Under the pieces are notes generated by a model that saw only the letters and a program-made list of their open reading frames with translations, ran no database searches and had not been told where the DNA came from. A program made the translations under genes and the position numbers. From NCBI GenBank assembly GCA_946902985.2, contig OX336400.1, forward strand, positions 171,441,043 to 171,505,042: a stretch of DNA of 64,000 nt, read 5' to 3'. Source of the DNA: Meconema thalassinum. Taxonomy: Eukaryota > Arthropoda > Insecta > Orthoptera > Tettigoniidae. This document shows, in pieces, positions 19,486-30,918 of this stretch; the stretch's first letter is position 1, and each line of letters opens with the position of its first letter.

Positions 19486-19728
19486 ACGTGGCTCAGCGGT
19501 AACGTTCCCGCCTGCTGTGCCTAAGGTTGCAGTATCGAATCCAGGCGCAGTCAGCTGGCATTTGAAGGTTCTTAAATGCGAGGGAGCCATGTCAGTAGAT
19601 TTGCTGGCACGAAAAATCTCTTTCGGGGTGAAATTCCGGCACCCCGGCAACTTTAAAAGCCAGAGTAGTTAAAAGGGGCGTAAAACGAATAACATTATTT
19701 ATCATCATCATCATCATCATCATCATCA
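19486..19728 (+). mobile_element. SINE-B copy
   Basis: tRNA-like head (GTGGCTCAGCGGTAACG as A box, AGTATCGAATCC as B box) and an (ATC)n tail at about 19698-19728. It matches 25830-26071 on the other strand. Confidence 0.8.
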
Positions 19729-20120
19729 AGTTTCCTCTCCAGTGTCCCGGGTGTGTTTTATGAGCACTCTCCATTTTAGTCTATTCGTGTACCACTGCTC
19801 CTTCATAACTTTGTCCCAGTTGATTCCCTTGGATGTGATATCTTCCTTCCCTTGGTCCAGCCATCTTCTCCTAGGTCTTCCAACAGGTCTCTTTCTAGTA
19901 ATCTCAGTATGCAAACATTGTTTTGCAATTCTTCCTTCTGTCATACGTTTGACGTGACCAAACCATCATAAACGTGCCCTAGTTATGGTCTCCTTCAGGG
20001 ACTGATTTATTCCTGCTTGTTCCCTAATCTTCTCATTTCTTACTTTGTATTTTCTAGTTTTTTGAAGTATGCTTCCTTTTCTTATCTTTATCTGCCTCTG
20101 AAGTGATGAAATTGCTAGGA
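19729..20120 (-). pseudogene. LINE C-terminal remnant
   Basis: Two adjoining minus-strand frames give the end of a LINE protein: KIREQAGINQSLKETITRARL, a TGA, then WFGHVKRMTEGRIAKQ and KRPVGRPRRRWLDQGKEDI. WFGHVxRM and GRPRRRW are hallmarks of the region after the RT domain in many insect LINEs. The stop near 19963-19968 and the missing RT show it is dead. Confidence 0.8.
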
Positions 20121-20311
20121 ATTCACCGCTCACCAGGTATGTTGCAACTGCATGCATGCTATTTCAAAAGTCCATAGCTCAGGAACTATTTGAGATATTA
20201 AAACGAGTATTTTTTGTTAAATTCACCAACTCAAAGAGTTTTCTTTCATTCTATATAATGTTTCTATGTGCGCTCGTCTGTTTTGTCACTCGTTCCGGGG
20301 AACTACTTCAC

Positions 20312-20476
20312 GTCAAAGCTGCCAGTTTCCTGAACCTGTTCATACCACCATCTAATGCTATTAGCATGAGAGGAATCCCTACGAAAAACACGTAGGGAAG
20401 TGCGCTGAACAGGTATAACAGATTTAAACTCCACTAACAACAACACACACTGTGCTTTCTGCTGAACTGTCGCCAT
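20312..20476 (-). pseudogene. Transposase N-terminal (DUF4817-like) remnant
   Basis: The minus strand encodes MATVQQKAQCVL, then EFKSVIPVQR and HANSIRWWYEQVQETGS. This is the helix-turn-helix-like domain at the start of some insect Tc1/mariner-type transposases. The frame stops right after it and no catalytic part follows. Confidence 0.65.
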
Positions 20477-20778
20477 TGCAATCACACTACTGAATCAGTG
20501 GCGTGGTAGCTTCCTGTCGCGCACTCATTCTGTGCATCGGCTGAAGGTCACGGGCGGAGTACAGTCTCATCTAAAACTAAAACTCGATGAGTTCCTGATT
20601 AGTTATCAGGTCGAGTTTTTAATTTATCCCACTTAAAACGGGAGATATGAATTTTTGAAATTGCTGCAACCTTCTTCGATGACCCTGTACATTTACGCGT
20701 GGACAGTCAAGTGGAATCAGCATATTTTGTGTTACTCATAAAACAGGGAAGTCCGATTATTTCTACTGTAGATTAAAC

Positions 20779-22288
20779 AAGTAGTTCCGTGAAGAACTAT
20801 ATCCTACTTATGTTAATTGCCACTATCATCATACACAATTTCTGTTTGATTGCTGTAATAGATTCGTAGATATTAAGAACCGACTAAATATTTCGGATGG
20901 TCGCCATGTTGGATTTTATACATGTAGGTCCTAGAGTTATGTACTGATACATGCAGATTATTGTGAACGTGTAGTATTCAAACTTCAATCGCATAATTAG
21001 GACACAAGAAAAAACAAGGAGATTTTAAAAATTTTCACAGCTGCCATCTTGAGGTTATGGAAACAATTGAAATAAATTAGATGCCAGTGGATTAACATTC
21101 GTATAAGGATTTACTGTACCAAGTTTCACTGCACTCGGATGGTTAAATTGCGAGAAACGTCCATGTGAATATTTATAATTCGCGTCACCGCCATGTTGGA
21201 TTTGTGATCACCAGGTTATTTAAAGTTCTATAGGTGAACTTAAGTTCATAGTCCCTATGGACATTAAAAATGCAGTTTGATTGCTAAAATAGATTCGTAG
21301 ATATTCAGTATCGTCTAAATATTTCGGATGGTCGCCATGTTGGATTGTTAAATGTATAGGCCATAGAGTCATGTACCATTAAAGGAAAATTATTTCGTAG
21401 GTTCTTTATTCAAACTTTCACTTCGATCGCATGACTACATCACAAGAAATAAAAACTTAATTTTAAAATTCGCACTGCCGCCATCTTGAGGTTATGTAAA
21501 CAATTGAACTAAATTAGATACCAGAGGATTACAATGTGTATAAATATTTCCTGTACCTGGTTTCAGTGCGCTTGGAACATTAAATCGCGAGAAAGGTCTA
21601 TTTAAAATTTTGAAATTCGCTTGGCCGTCATGTTCGTTTTGTAGTCAACCGGTTTTTGAAAGTCTTATAGATGGACTTCCAGTAGTGCCCTTTATCTCCG
21701 TACAAAATTTTAGGGAGATACCACTAATAGTTTCAGAGATATAGAATGCCGGTGAAATATTTCGCACATCCGCCATCTTGTGATTATGTAAACAATTGAA
21801 CGAAGTTAGATGTCGGTGCATTATAATGTATATAAACATATACTGTACCAAGTTTGATTGTGTTTGCTTGGTCAAATCACGAGAAACGTCTATTTAAAAG
21901 TCGCAAATTCGCATGGCCTCCATGTTGGTTTTGTAGTTACCAGGTTTTCAAAGGTCACATAAGTGAACTTATAGTAGTTCCCTCTATCACCATAGAAAAT
22001 GTCAGGGTAATATCGGTAATAGTTTCGGAGATATTGAATGCTGGTGAAATATTTCGCACAGCCGCCATGTTGGATTGGTGAGTCGTAACAAAATTTGAAG
22101 GGCACGGTCGAGTTCGCCGGGAATAGCGCTATGAACTTTCCGAGTTTCATTGAAAACGTTCCTGCCGTCTAGATTTTATTAGGGGGGGGGGGACACACAC
22201 ACACGAATCACACACACACACACACGCACACACACACGGACAAAAGGTGATCTCATAAGCCTATTTTTTCAAAATTGAAAATAGGCTA
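20779..22288 (-). mobile_element. Helentron-like element HLE-2
   Basis: Minus-strand copy with both ends: the 5' end at 22288 (TAGCCTATTTTCAATTTTG, hairpin, ATAGGCTTATGAGATC), then a (GT)n run (22190-22250) and a G9 stretch; the 3' end at 20779 reads AGTTCTTCACGGAACT (hairpin), then ACTTGTT. The interior repeats the ATGGCGGC blocks seen in HLE-1 and HLE-3. Confidence 0.7.
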
Positions 22289-22289
22289 A

Positions 22290-23156
22290 AAATGATACGC
22301 GGATGACATGGCCATTCTCTCCAAAAGCCCTAAACATTTACAAACGGCATTAGACGACATCAGGGACTGGGCAACATACAACTCTATGGAAATAAATGGC
22401 TCGAAAACCAAAGCAATGAAATTCAGGAGAGGAGGCAAACTTGCAAAGGGGGATCATTTCACTTGTGGCAACTCTCCCTTAGAATTCGTAACAAATTTCA
22501 AATATTTGGAGGTCACCCTCCAAACTACGGGAATTACGTTTTCACTACACATACAAGAACGAACAGCAGCTGCAGCAAAAACAATATATGACATACCCAA
22601 ATTACAACTACTGTCACTTTCAACAGCAATGGCACTATTCAAGATCAAAGTCATGCCGACGGCCACCTATGGAATACAACTAATCTGGAACTACCTGACG
22701 TTCGGAAATCTAAGAAAGCTGGAAAGCGTTAAATCTAGCTTCCTCAAAAGAGTGTTATCCATCTCAAAATTCACAAGAAATAATTATGCTTATATCCTCG
22801 CGCAGGAAACTCTCTTCGTAGATGACATAAAACACTGCTTTAGTTTATCGGAGACACAAGCATATGGAACCTTCATCGAAAAGAGGAGCAGCAAAGCAAG
22901 ACAGATACCGGAGGGGATTAGAGAAGCAGACGCAATGACATCAGACTGCTGGAAAGGACCAAACTTCCAACTCCGACACCTGTACACACGATTTGCAGTA
23001 CACGGCTTTCATGCAAAGATTTGCACAGAAAGCACCTACCATGATCCTAAGGACAGCTGCATCTGTAAGCTATGTAATGAACGGTGCCCGAAATATCACC
23101 TGCAGGAGTGTAGAAATAGGACTGTATCACTAATTGAGCTATCTAAAGATTGCTGA
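22290..23156 (+). pseudogene. LINE RT C-terminal half, 5'-truncated at YADD
   Basis: An open frame of about 288 codons starting at the RT catalytic motif (YADDMAILSKSP at 22293). It continues through the RT thumb and a C-terminal region (FLKRVLSISKFTRNNYAY, FAVHGFH) that ends in a cysteine/histidine cluster (CICKLCNERC, then HLQEC), the zinc-binding tail of some LINE proteins. A decayed relative lies at 45.03-45.23 kb. The upstream two thirds are absent, and HLE-2 abuts the break. Confidence 0.85.
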
Positions 23157-23914
23157 AATCACGACAATGTAACTTTTCATTTTTTTTAATTTTTTTTTCT
23201 CGCAGTACATATTGTGTTTAATAAATATAAATAAAAATTTTACAATTTCTGATTGTCAAAACTTGTAATGTAAACACTATTATTCTGGTTCGTGCAACAG
23301 AATTTGATTTGTAGAATAGACCTCGAGGGAGCTTGTGCAAGCGAGCACCTGCTTTAGTTGCACTGCCTCGTCTTTGAGTTGTAAGGATCCCAAGGTTGTT
23401 CACTTTCCTTGTTGATGAAGTGACTAACAATATTACTGTAGTGACTGGATAACGAGTGCCTGTGTAAGCCCTAGATAATAACTTCATAATAATGAGGTCA
23501 GTAATGCCATTTAAGTGTGTGATCGAATACTTTCATGCTACTCGTTAGCTACGACAAGAAGTAGACTTTTAACCCGCGGGGACTGGCGCAAGGGTATTTT
23601 TCACCCGAGGTTTAAATAATGCTCTATATTTTCGTTTCGGTCAGCCCTTATTTTCTGTCGCTTTCTGCACCTTCCTTCCTAGCCTTGAAAAATTTAAATA
23701 AATTCAATTTATATTGAGAATTGCTGACAGGAAGACACCAGTCGTAAAATTACTTAATTAAAATCCGTACGACTACGACAAAAAGGGAGTAACACACTGT
23801 GGGTCAAAATGACCCGGCGCCAGTCCTCGTGTTATATTTTTGCACGCCAGCTCTCAAGGGTTAATATGAATATGTTCACGACACCATAGTAACTATGGCA
23901 ACCACTGTTCGTCA
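23157..23914. other. No gene recognised
   Basis: A T-rich stretch follows the LINE (23180-23205), then AT-rich DNA. Near 23570-23840 there is a palindrome-poor segment with TGGCGC and GACCCGGCGCCAG. No motif was identified. Confidence 0.45.
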
Positions 23915-24060
23915 TCTATACTTATATAATACAGCTGTCGAGTTTGTTTGTTTGTTTAAACGTGCTAATCTCTGGAACTACCAGTCAGATTCGAAAAATT
24001 ATTTTTGTATATGATAGCCTGATTCCAGAGGAATAGTTTAGGCTATGTAACATTAGGCTA
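23915..24060 (+). repeat. Helitron 5'-end fragment
   Basis: It starts after A with TCTATACTTATATAATAC and GTTTGTTTGTTTAAACG, the usual look of an insect Helitron 5' end (TC, insertion between A and T). No 3' end was found nearby. Confidence 0.5.
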
Positions 24061-24191
24061 CACATCTCAGGTAACCTTAAAGATTGATTTTTGTTCTGTA
24101 AGTCGGAAGAACAACTGCTCCTGAACAGCTTTATCCGCATGCGCTGGCGTTATAATTAGTGATACGTACACCGTTTCACCGATCTGAAAAA

Positions 24192-24305
24192 GGAAGCTTG
24201 TAGTTTAACGTGACCGTTAATCTCTAGATCATGAGCCACGGGACCTTCTTTTTACGTGGAATCCGAACCACAGGACATGGCATTTCACTTCGAAAATCTC
24301 ACATG
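24192..24305 (-). repeat. SINE-G, headless copy
   Basis: Matches 30343-30455 (GGAAGCTTGTAGTTT, CAGGACATGGCATTTCA, GAAAATCTCACATG). The tRNA-like head is missing; a tandem repeat follows directly. Confidence 0.75.
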
Positions 24306-24785
24306 CATTCACCGATCTGAACCAAAATTTGTATACTTGCCCTTTGGAACCCTGAGGGTATCCTGTCCACTTTAAATTTCGGACAGACCACTCCATTCCC
24401 TGCATTTTGGCCCTTTGGCACAAATCAACACCGTCTCACCGATCTGAACCAAAATTTGTATACTTGCCCTTTGGAACCCTGCGACTACCACTGTCTACAT
24501 GACATTTATGACAGACCAGTCCATTCCGTGCATTTAGGCCCTTTGGCACAAATCTATACCGTTTCAACGATCTGAACTAAATTTTACATGCTTACCCTTT
24601 GGAACCCAACGAGTAACACTGCTTGAAATATCGGACAGACCACTCCATTCTCTGCATTTAGGCCCTTTGGCACAAATCTATACCATTCCTCCTAATTGCA
24701 CCAAATTTTACACACACTTTGAAACCCTGCTGGTAACACTGTCCACTTGATATTTTGGACAACGCTCTCCATTCCCTATGTTTAG
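24306..24785. repeat. Tandem repeat, unit about 125 bp
   Basis: Four diverging units, each with CACCGATCTGAAC or a variant, CCCTTTGGAACCC, GACAGACCA and CATTCC, at about 24310, 24437, 24563 and 24688. Confidence 0.75.
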
Positions 24786-25599
24786 AATAACGGACAAAAT
24801 GAACTTGTAAACCACGTATTAAGGACCTAGAAACATTCATGTCCGTAGTAGTGTAACTGTAAGAGTATTTTAGTAAGTCTATTGTTGACTGGCAATTCGG
24901 ACTGCATGACGTCACCCCTACCAGTGTTCTGGTCCAGAATCGCGAAAATAGTTAGGCTAAACCTTGAGCTGCTTATAAATTGCAGTCGCGGGGAGTAATT
25001 AGTGCTAAAAGATTTCTTAGGCCCCTTAAAACAGTTATCATCATGAAAATATTATGCCTCTGTATAAGTGCAATGGTGTTGGTGCAGTACATTGAGGTTA
25101 TCAGCTGCAATAAGCGTTGGTGCTTTCAAAAGTACGTTCATTTATTCCGAACCTTATCGTTGAGCGCTCTCTGGCGATAAATAATATTATTGCTACCTCT
25201 GGAGCTCTGGACAGCCCAAGTTTTCCAAAGAGTTCTGATTATTTTCCTACGGCACTATGCGACAAAAGACGACACTATAATTAGTCTCTACATTTCTAAC
25301 AGCTAATGAGATATAGGCCCTAGGCAGTGTCTTTTATTTCATTTAGTCCTCTTTCTCTTCATATTTTACAACGCGTTTTTAAATTATATGTGTCTGTGCT
25401 GTAGTTGGTAAATAGTCGTTTCCCTATTCATTATTATCATTATCATTACGGGAAAATGACCTTAATGTTACATCATCATCATCCATAAAGCAACTAAATT
25501 CACCGGGCTAAGCCGGGAATTATTCCTAGATTTATGTATACGAAATCAGTAGCGACATCTATACGTTGGTATAAGAAAGCAATCCCTTAATTGTAATTA
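24786..25599. other. No gene; small ATR tail fragment
   Basis: Only a 30-bp ATR-like tail (TTAGGCCCCTTAAAACAG, then TTATCATCAT near 25018-25045) and a CACCGGGCTAAGCCGGG motif near 25501 are recognisable. Confidence 0.45.
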
Positions 25600-25829
25600 T
25601 TTCACTTGAGGGGCTTGGGCTTGGACATCGTGGTCATTTAGCCCCGTGTACTTGGATGTGTACGCACTGTTTTGTTGTGTTTTCATGTGTAATTATAATT
25701 CCGGTGAGGATTGGGGAGGAGGTGACCGTGGCCTTAAATTAGGAATCATGGAGATACAACAGTAAACCACCTCTAGATTGGCTGAGTAGGAAATCGAACC
25801 CGGACCTTGGAGGTGACAGTCAAGTGATA
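25600..25829 (-). mobile_element. SINE-H copy
   Basis: Minus-strand tRNA-like B-box region (GGAAATCGAACCCGG near 25789-25803 on the plus strand). The other end carries GTGGTCATTTAGCCCCGTG, the 3' domain it shares with SINE-F and SINE-C. Confidence 0.6.
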
Positions 25830-26071
25830 TAATAATAATAATAATAATAATGTTATTGGTTTTACGTCTCTTTAAACTACTACCGCTTTTTGAGACGCTG
25901 AGGTGCCGGAATTTTGCCTCGAAGGGAATCTTTTTAACGTGCCAGTAAATCTACTGATATGGCTCCCTCGCATTGCCGCATTCACAAATGTCAGCTGACT
26001 GCGCCTGGATTCGATCCTGCAACCTTGTGCACAGCAGGCGAGAACATTCCCACTGAGCCACACAGCCAGTG
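25830..26071 (-). mobile_element. SINE-B, second copy
   Basis: The reverse complement matches 19486-19700. The tail is (AAT)n at 25830-25851 rather than (ATC)n, and the head lies at 26040-26071. Confidence 0.8.
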
Positions 26072-26109
26072 GATGTTGAGTTGGGGCCATGGTCAATACA
26101 TTCCTCTGC

Positions 26110-26335
26110 GAATTGAAATTAAGTTAAGGAAAAAGGATGAAAGGAAAGAAAAAAGGAAAATGAAGGAAAGACGGAATGCAGAAAGGAAGAAGGAAGGAAA
26201 AACAGAAGGAGGACAGAAAGAAGAAGGAAGGAAAAACAGAAGGAGGACAGAAAGAAGAAGGAAGGAAAAACAGAAGGAGGACAGAAAGAAGAAGGAAGGA
26301 AAAACGGTCGGAAGAAAGGGAGAAAGAAGGTACTA
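26110..26335. repeat. Purine-only minisatellite
   Basis: AAGGAAGA-rich DNA, including more than three copies of a 34-bp unit (ACAGAAGGAGGACAGAAAGA, then AGAAGGAAGGAAAA) from 26202. Long frames on both strands here are low-complexity artefacts. Confidence 0.85.
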
Positions 26336-26534
26336 AAAGGGACAAGCACATAGGCACCCTTGGGGAGGAGCAAGAATGGATTTGCGGTGCCTGTCAGGCC
26401 AGGTGCGCCCGACGGAGAGTTAACCATGAGACAAAATTTGGGGCGGTCATTGACATATCAGCGGAAGCTAAGTCTTTTTTGATGCGTAACATCTTTCCGC
26501 TCGGTTGCTGGATAGTTTTGTGGGAAGTGATTTT

Positions 26535-26675
26535 GAAAATTGGGGACGGAAGTGAATCAGGCGGAAGTGGATCGAACGGAAGTGGATCGGACGGAAGTGA
26601 AGACGCACTGCCAGAAAAAATGGGACGGAAGTGAATCGATCGGAAGTGGATCGGACGGAAATAAAGACGCACTGC
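26535..26675. repeat. CGGAAGTGGATC tandem repeats
   Basis: Short repeats of CGGAAGTGGATC and a 40-60 bp higher-order copy with GACGCACTGCCAG at 26604 and 26664. Confidence 0.7.
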
Positions 26676-26776
26676 CAGCTGGATGTACAATTGAAAATGT
26701 GTGTATTGGAAACAAGGCAGTGTGTGCTTTGTAGCGCGAGAATGTTATGGCAATACAGTTGTTGTTGTTTGAGACT

Positions 26777-28243
26777 TCAGTCTTTTGACTGGTTTGATGC
26801 AGATCTCCTTGCCTCCCTGTCCTGAGCTAAACGTTTCATCTCTACATAGCTACCACACCCTACATCCGAGGCAATCTGTTTAACATATTCTAACCTTGGT
26901 CTACCCCTACAGTTCTTGTCCTCGACCCTTCCTTCCATAACTAAGTTTGCTATTCCTGGGTGTCTTAGTATGTGTCCTACCAACCTATCTCTTCTCTTCA
27001 TTAGCAGTCGCCAGAAACATCTCTCCTCTCCCACTCGTCTTAATATCTCTTCGTTTGTAACCCTATCTACCCATCTGATCTTCATCATTCTCCTGTAACA
27101 CCACATTTCAAATGCTTCAATTCTCCTCTTTTCTGCTGCACCAATAGTCCAAGTTTCACTTCCATAGAGCGCCACACTCCAGACAAAGGCTTTCAAAAAT
27201 GACTTCCTAATACCTAAATCTATATTCGATGTCAGCAGAGTCCTTTTTTCTAGAAATGCTTTCTTTGCCTGAGCCAACCTACTTTTTATATCCTCTTTGC
27301 TTCGTCCATCACTGGTTATTCTGCTTCCTAAGTAACAGAAGTCTCCTACTTCCTTCAGCTTTTCACCTGCCAATTTCATCTCCATAGAGGTTTCTGATTT
27401 ATTTCGGCTGCATTCCAGTATTTTTGTTTTACATTTATTAATTTTCATCATGAATTCTTTCTGTAAGACGGAGTCCATACCATTCAAAAACTCATTCAAA
27501 TCCTCAGGCTTGTCGGCCAAGATGACGATGTCATCAGCAAATCTCAGAGTTGAAATTATTTCTCCTTGAATCTTCACTCCCACTTTACATTTTTCTCTAA
27601 TTTCCTTCATTGCTTGTTCAATGTAAAGATTGAAAAGGATGGGTGATAAGTTGCAGCCTTGCCTTACACCTTTCTGAATACCAGCTTCTCTCTCATGTCC
27701 TTCAACTCGAATGACTGCTGTCTGGTTTCTGTATAGATTGTATATCACTCTCCTATCCCTGTACTTTATTCCAAACGATTTCAAAATGTCAAACAAGTTA
27801 GTCCAATCAACGTTATCAAAAGCCTTTTCTAAGTCTACAAAAGCCATCAACGTTCTCTTATCTTTCCTTATTCTACCTTCCAAAATCAGCCTAATACTTA
27901 GTACAGCTTCCCTTGTTCCTACATTTCTCCTGAAACCAAACTGGTCTTCGCCCATCTCCGTTTCTATCTGGCTTTCAATCCTCTTGTAAATTATTCTAGA
28001 CAGGATCTTTGAAGCATGAGTAATCAAGCTGATTGTACGGTAATCTTCACATCTGTCAGCTCCCACTTTCTTTGGTACAGGGATAATTACATTCTTCTTG
28101 AAATCAGGGGGTACCTCACCTGTCTCATAAATCCTACACACCAAGTGATATAACCTGATCAGACCTTCATCTCCTATGCAGCGTAGCAACTCAATCGGTA
28201 TATCATCCATGCCTGGTGCTTTGTTCCTGCTTAAGTCTTCCAA
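26777..28243 (-). pseudogene. RTE LINE: reverse transcriptase and C-terminus
   Basis: 488 codons with NKAPGMDDIP, YRTISLITHASKILSRI, QFGFRRNVGTREA, AFVDLEKAFDNVDW, GVRQGCNLSPILFNLYI and the catalytic FADD (LRFADDIVILAD). The C-terminal domain has YGSETWTI and RWVDRVTNEEILRRV. The frame is open throughout. The start shown is just where this frame opens after the lesions. Confidence 0.9.
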
Positions 28244-28286
28244 AGCTCTATCAAATTCTGATCACAATTAAATCTCCTTTCGCATC

Positions 28287-28850
28287 CTAATCAATTTCCT
28301 CCTCCCTTTCCATTACATGATTCTCAATCTCCTTTCCCTTATACAAACTCTCTATGTAAGCTTTCCATCTCTCAACCTTTTCTTCCCTATCTGTTAGAGG
28401 CTTCCCATTTTTGTCCTTAATATTACAGCACTTAGTCTTCTTTTCCCCAAAAGTATTCTTAATCCTTCGATAAGCTGTGTCTACTTTTCCTAATTTCAGA
28501 CATTTTTTTATACCTGCACATTTCTCTTTCAGCCATTCTTCTTTCGCTTCCTTGCACTTCTTGTTAACCTCATTTCTCAGACGTCTGTATTCTGCTTTCC
28601 CCTTTTCATCTCTTACATTCTTGGGTTTCCGCCTTTCATCCATCAATTCTAGTATATCCTGAGTGATCCACGGTTTTCTACCTATTCTTTCTTTCCTACC
28701 AATGTTTTCTTCTGCGGATTTTGTTATTTCATTCTTCAAAAGTGCCCATTCGTCTGCAATTGAAGTTTGTTTAGGGTTTTTCATTAGTCCGTCCTTTATA
28801 CTATTCTTGAATCTTTCGTTTACATCCTTCTCTTTCAGTCTATTGCCCAC
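28287..28850 (-). pseudogene. RTE LINE: linker between endonuclease and RT
   Basis: 187 codons rich in lysine and glutamate (RLKEKDVNERFKNSIKDGL, then RKPWITQDILELMDERR). This is the region between endonuclease and RT in RTE proteins. It ends with a TAG, and a further frame change lies between 28240 and 28287, so the break has two lesions. Confidence 0.8.
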
Positions 28851-29746
28851 CTATTCGGCTTTTGACTTTTCTTCAGTTTCTTCAACTTTAATCTGCATTT
28901 CATTACAACCAGATTGTGGTCAGAGTTTATGTCAGCACCAGGATATGTTTTACAATCCAAAATCTGGTTTCGAAACCTCTGCTTGACCATAATGAAGTCG
29001 ATTTGGTAACGCCCTGTATCTCCTGGTCTCATCCATGTGTATATTCTTCTATTGTGGTTATTGAATAAGGTGTAAGCTATGACCAACTCATGCTCGGTGC
29101 AGAATTCTACCAGCCTGCTTCCTCGATCATTCCTTTCACCTAATCCGAATCCTCCTACTATCTTCCCTTCTCTCCCTTTTCCTACCACAGCATTCCAATC
29201 TTCCATTACTATAACATTCTCATCACCCTTGATATACCTCAGAATTTCGTCTATTTCTTCGTAGACCTTTTCAACATCCTCATCATCAGCTTGACTGGTA
29301 GGCATATAGACTTGTACCACTGTTGTGCAGGTAGGTTTAGTATTGATTTTTGCTACAATAATCCGTTCACTATATTGCTCATAATATTCCACCCGCTGTC
29401 CAAGTTTCCTACTCAATATGAGGCCAACCCCTGCTTGGCCATTGTTTGATTTAGTGCTAATGACCCTATAGTCTCCTGACCAAAAGTCCTGTTCTTCCTG
29501 CCAGCGCATTTCACTAATCCCAACCAAATCTAACCTCAACCTATCCATTTCCCTTTCTAAGTTTTCTAACCTTCCACTTCCTAGCAGACTTCTAACATTC
29601 CACGCTCCGATCCGTAGAATGTCAGATTTCCTCTTTGTCACTTCTGTGATGTTAACCCCCTCTCGAGTAGTCCCCACCCGGAGATCCGAACGGGGGACTA
29701 GTTTACCTCTGGATTGAAATTTTACAAGGGAGGAGGCCATCATCAC
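28835..29746 (-). pseudogene. RTE LINE: AP-type endonuclease part
   Basis: 303 codons of exonuclease-endonuclease-phosphatase fold: IGAWNVRSLL, ISEMRW, MEDWNAVVG, YQIDFIMVKQR and SDHNLVV. The endonuclease nicks target DNA for target-primed reverse transcription. The usual GDFNA motif reads MEDWNA here, keeping the D and N. The frame ends after KPNRWAID by a one-base change, and the next part starts in another frame at about 28838. Confidence 0.85.
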
Positions 29747-30332
29747 ATGTAATTATGCATAGAGAGGTGCATATCCTCGGGAATAGCATACGGCTGTAGT
29801 TTCCCGTTGCTTTCAGCCGTGCAGCAGGACGCAGTGTAGCCATTATTTGGCTTATATTATCAATATCTTAACCGTCTATAAGACTAGTAAAGAATTTATT
29901 TATTCTGAAAGGCAGTGCATTTAGCAGGCACTGGTTTGACGAGCACAGTGGCAAATGTTTCACCGACTTTCATTTGTCATTGAGCAGTTTATGAAGCTTC
30001 ACGTTCAAGGTTGAATATCACATGGGGTAGGACAAAGACGACTAATGACATTTAAGTAAGCGGCATTATTGTCAAGCTGTGGGTGAGTAGTCAAATATTA
30101 AATGCATAACAGAATGTTGTTATATGAGTGGAATAAAAGCTGTATTTTCATCATATGTGAGACTAGGTCATTTCATGATTGTAGGAAGCCATGTTTTGAT
30201 TGTTTACGACGAACTGTATGAGAGCCTTGAGAATAATCAATGGTATAGTTACTGAGGAATGTGCTCACAGTATTTGAGAGTACTGTCGACGTTGTGTTTC
30301 ACTTGGTCATTATGAATTATTAATGTAAAAGG
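29747..30332. other. No gene; possible RTE 5' UTR
   Basis: 29750-29850 (with GGCTGTAGTTTCCCGTTGC) directly precedes the endonuclease start and could be its 5' UTR. The rest is AT-rich without a motif. Confidence 0.4.
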
Positions 30333-30527
30333 AATGAAGGAAGCTTGTAGTTTTGCGTGTCCATTAATCTCACGATCATGATCCACGGTACCTCCCTTTT
30401 ACGTGGAATGCGAACCACAGGACATGGCATTTCAATTCGAAAATCTCACATGTATTGACCGGGAATCAAACCCGGTCTACCTTGGTGAGAGACTAACAGC
30501 TTGACCGCTGCACCACAAATGTGACTC
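30333..30527 (-). mobile_element. SINE-G copy with tRNA-like head
   Basis: Minus-strand head at about 30515-30450: TGGTGCAGCGGTCAAGCTG (A box), then GGGTTTGATTCCCGG (B box). The tail matches 24192-24305. Confidence 0.7.
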
Positions 30528-30918
30528 TAGCATATCTCCAATTCAATCTACACATTCATCATAGTACCAGTATGAAAATGGAGTGTAAATTAATATTTTA
30601 AGAATGTCCAAGCTGTGTAGTATACGAGTAGGATAACATGTCAGATGTTACACATCATATGCGACTACTGTAAGGCTCGTATCTTTTTTTTTACTTCAGT
30701 GAGCCACGAGCTTCCAGTCTTGTAACCCTTTGACGAGTGAGAAGATCTTTCTTTGTAAGCCTGCCATTGTCCATTCTCAGAAGGTGCCCGTAAAACTTTA
30801 GCCCCTAGGTCGCATGCTAGTCTTAACCGTTTCCAGCAGTTAGTACGGTTCAGAGTTGTTTTTTTTTTTTGGAGTCGTTTCGACCATCAATGGACCACGA
30901 TGTTCTTCACTCATATGA
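30528..30918. other. No gene recognised
   Basis: AT-rich; the right half may be the 3' UTR of the LINE that follows on the minus strand. Confidence 0.4.

Larger units (their letters stand above)
26763..29746 (-). mobile_element. RTE-clade LINE, near full length, inactivated
   Basis: About 3 kb on the minus strand encoding endonuclease then RT, which would be a single protein of roughly 980 residues, the usual RTE layout. The 3' end reads AAAAGACTGAAGTCTCAAAC, then AACAACAAC. A related 3' end lies at 57.28-57.31 kb and a second, more decayed copy at 35.2-36.0 kb. 29750-29850 may be its 5' UTR. Confidence 0.85.

Noticed and set aside
26110..26430. Long frames on both strands (KEEGRKNRRRTERR-type and its complement)
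   Set aside because: They come from a purine-only 34-bp tandem repeat.
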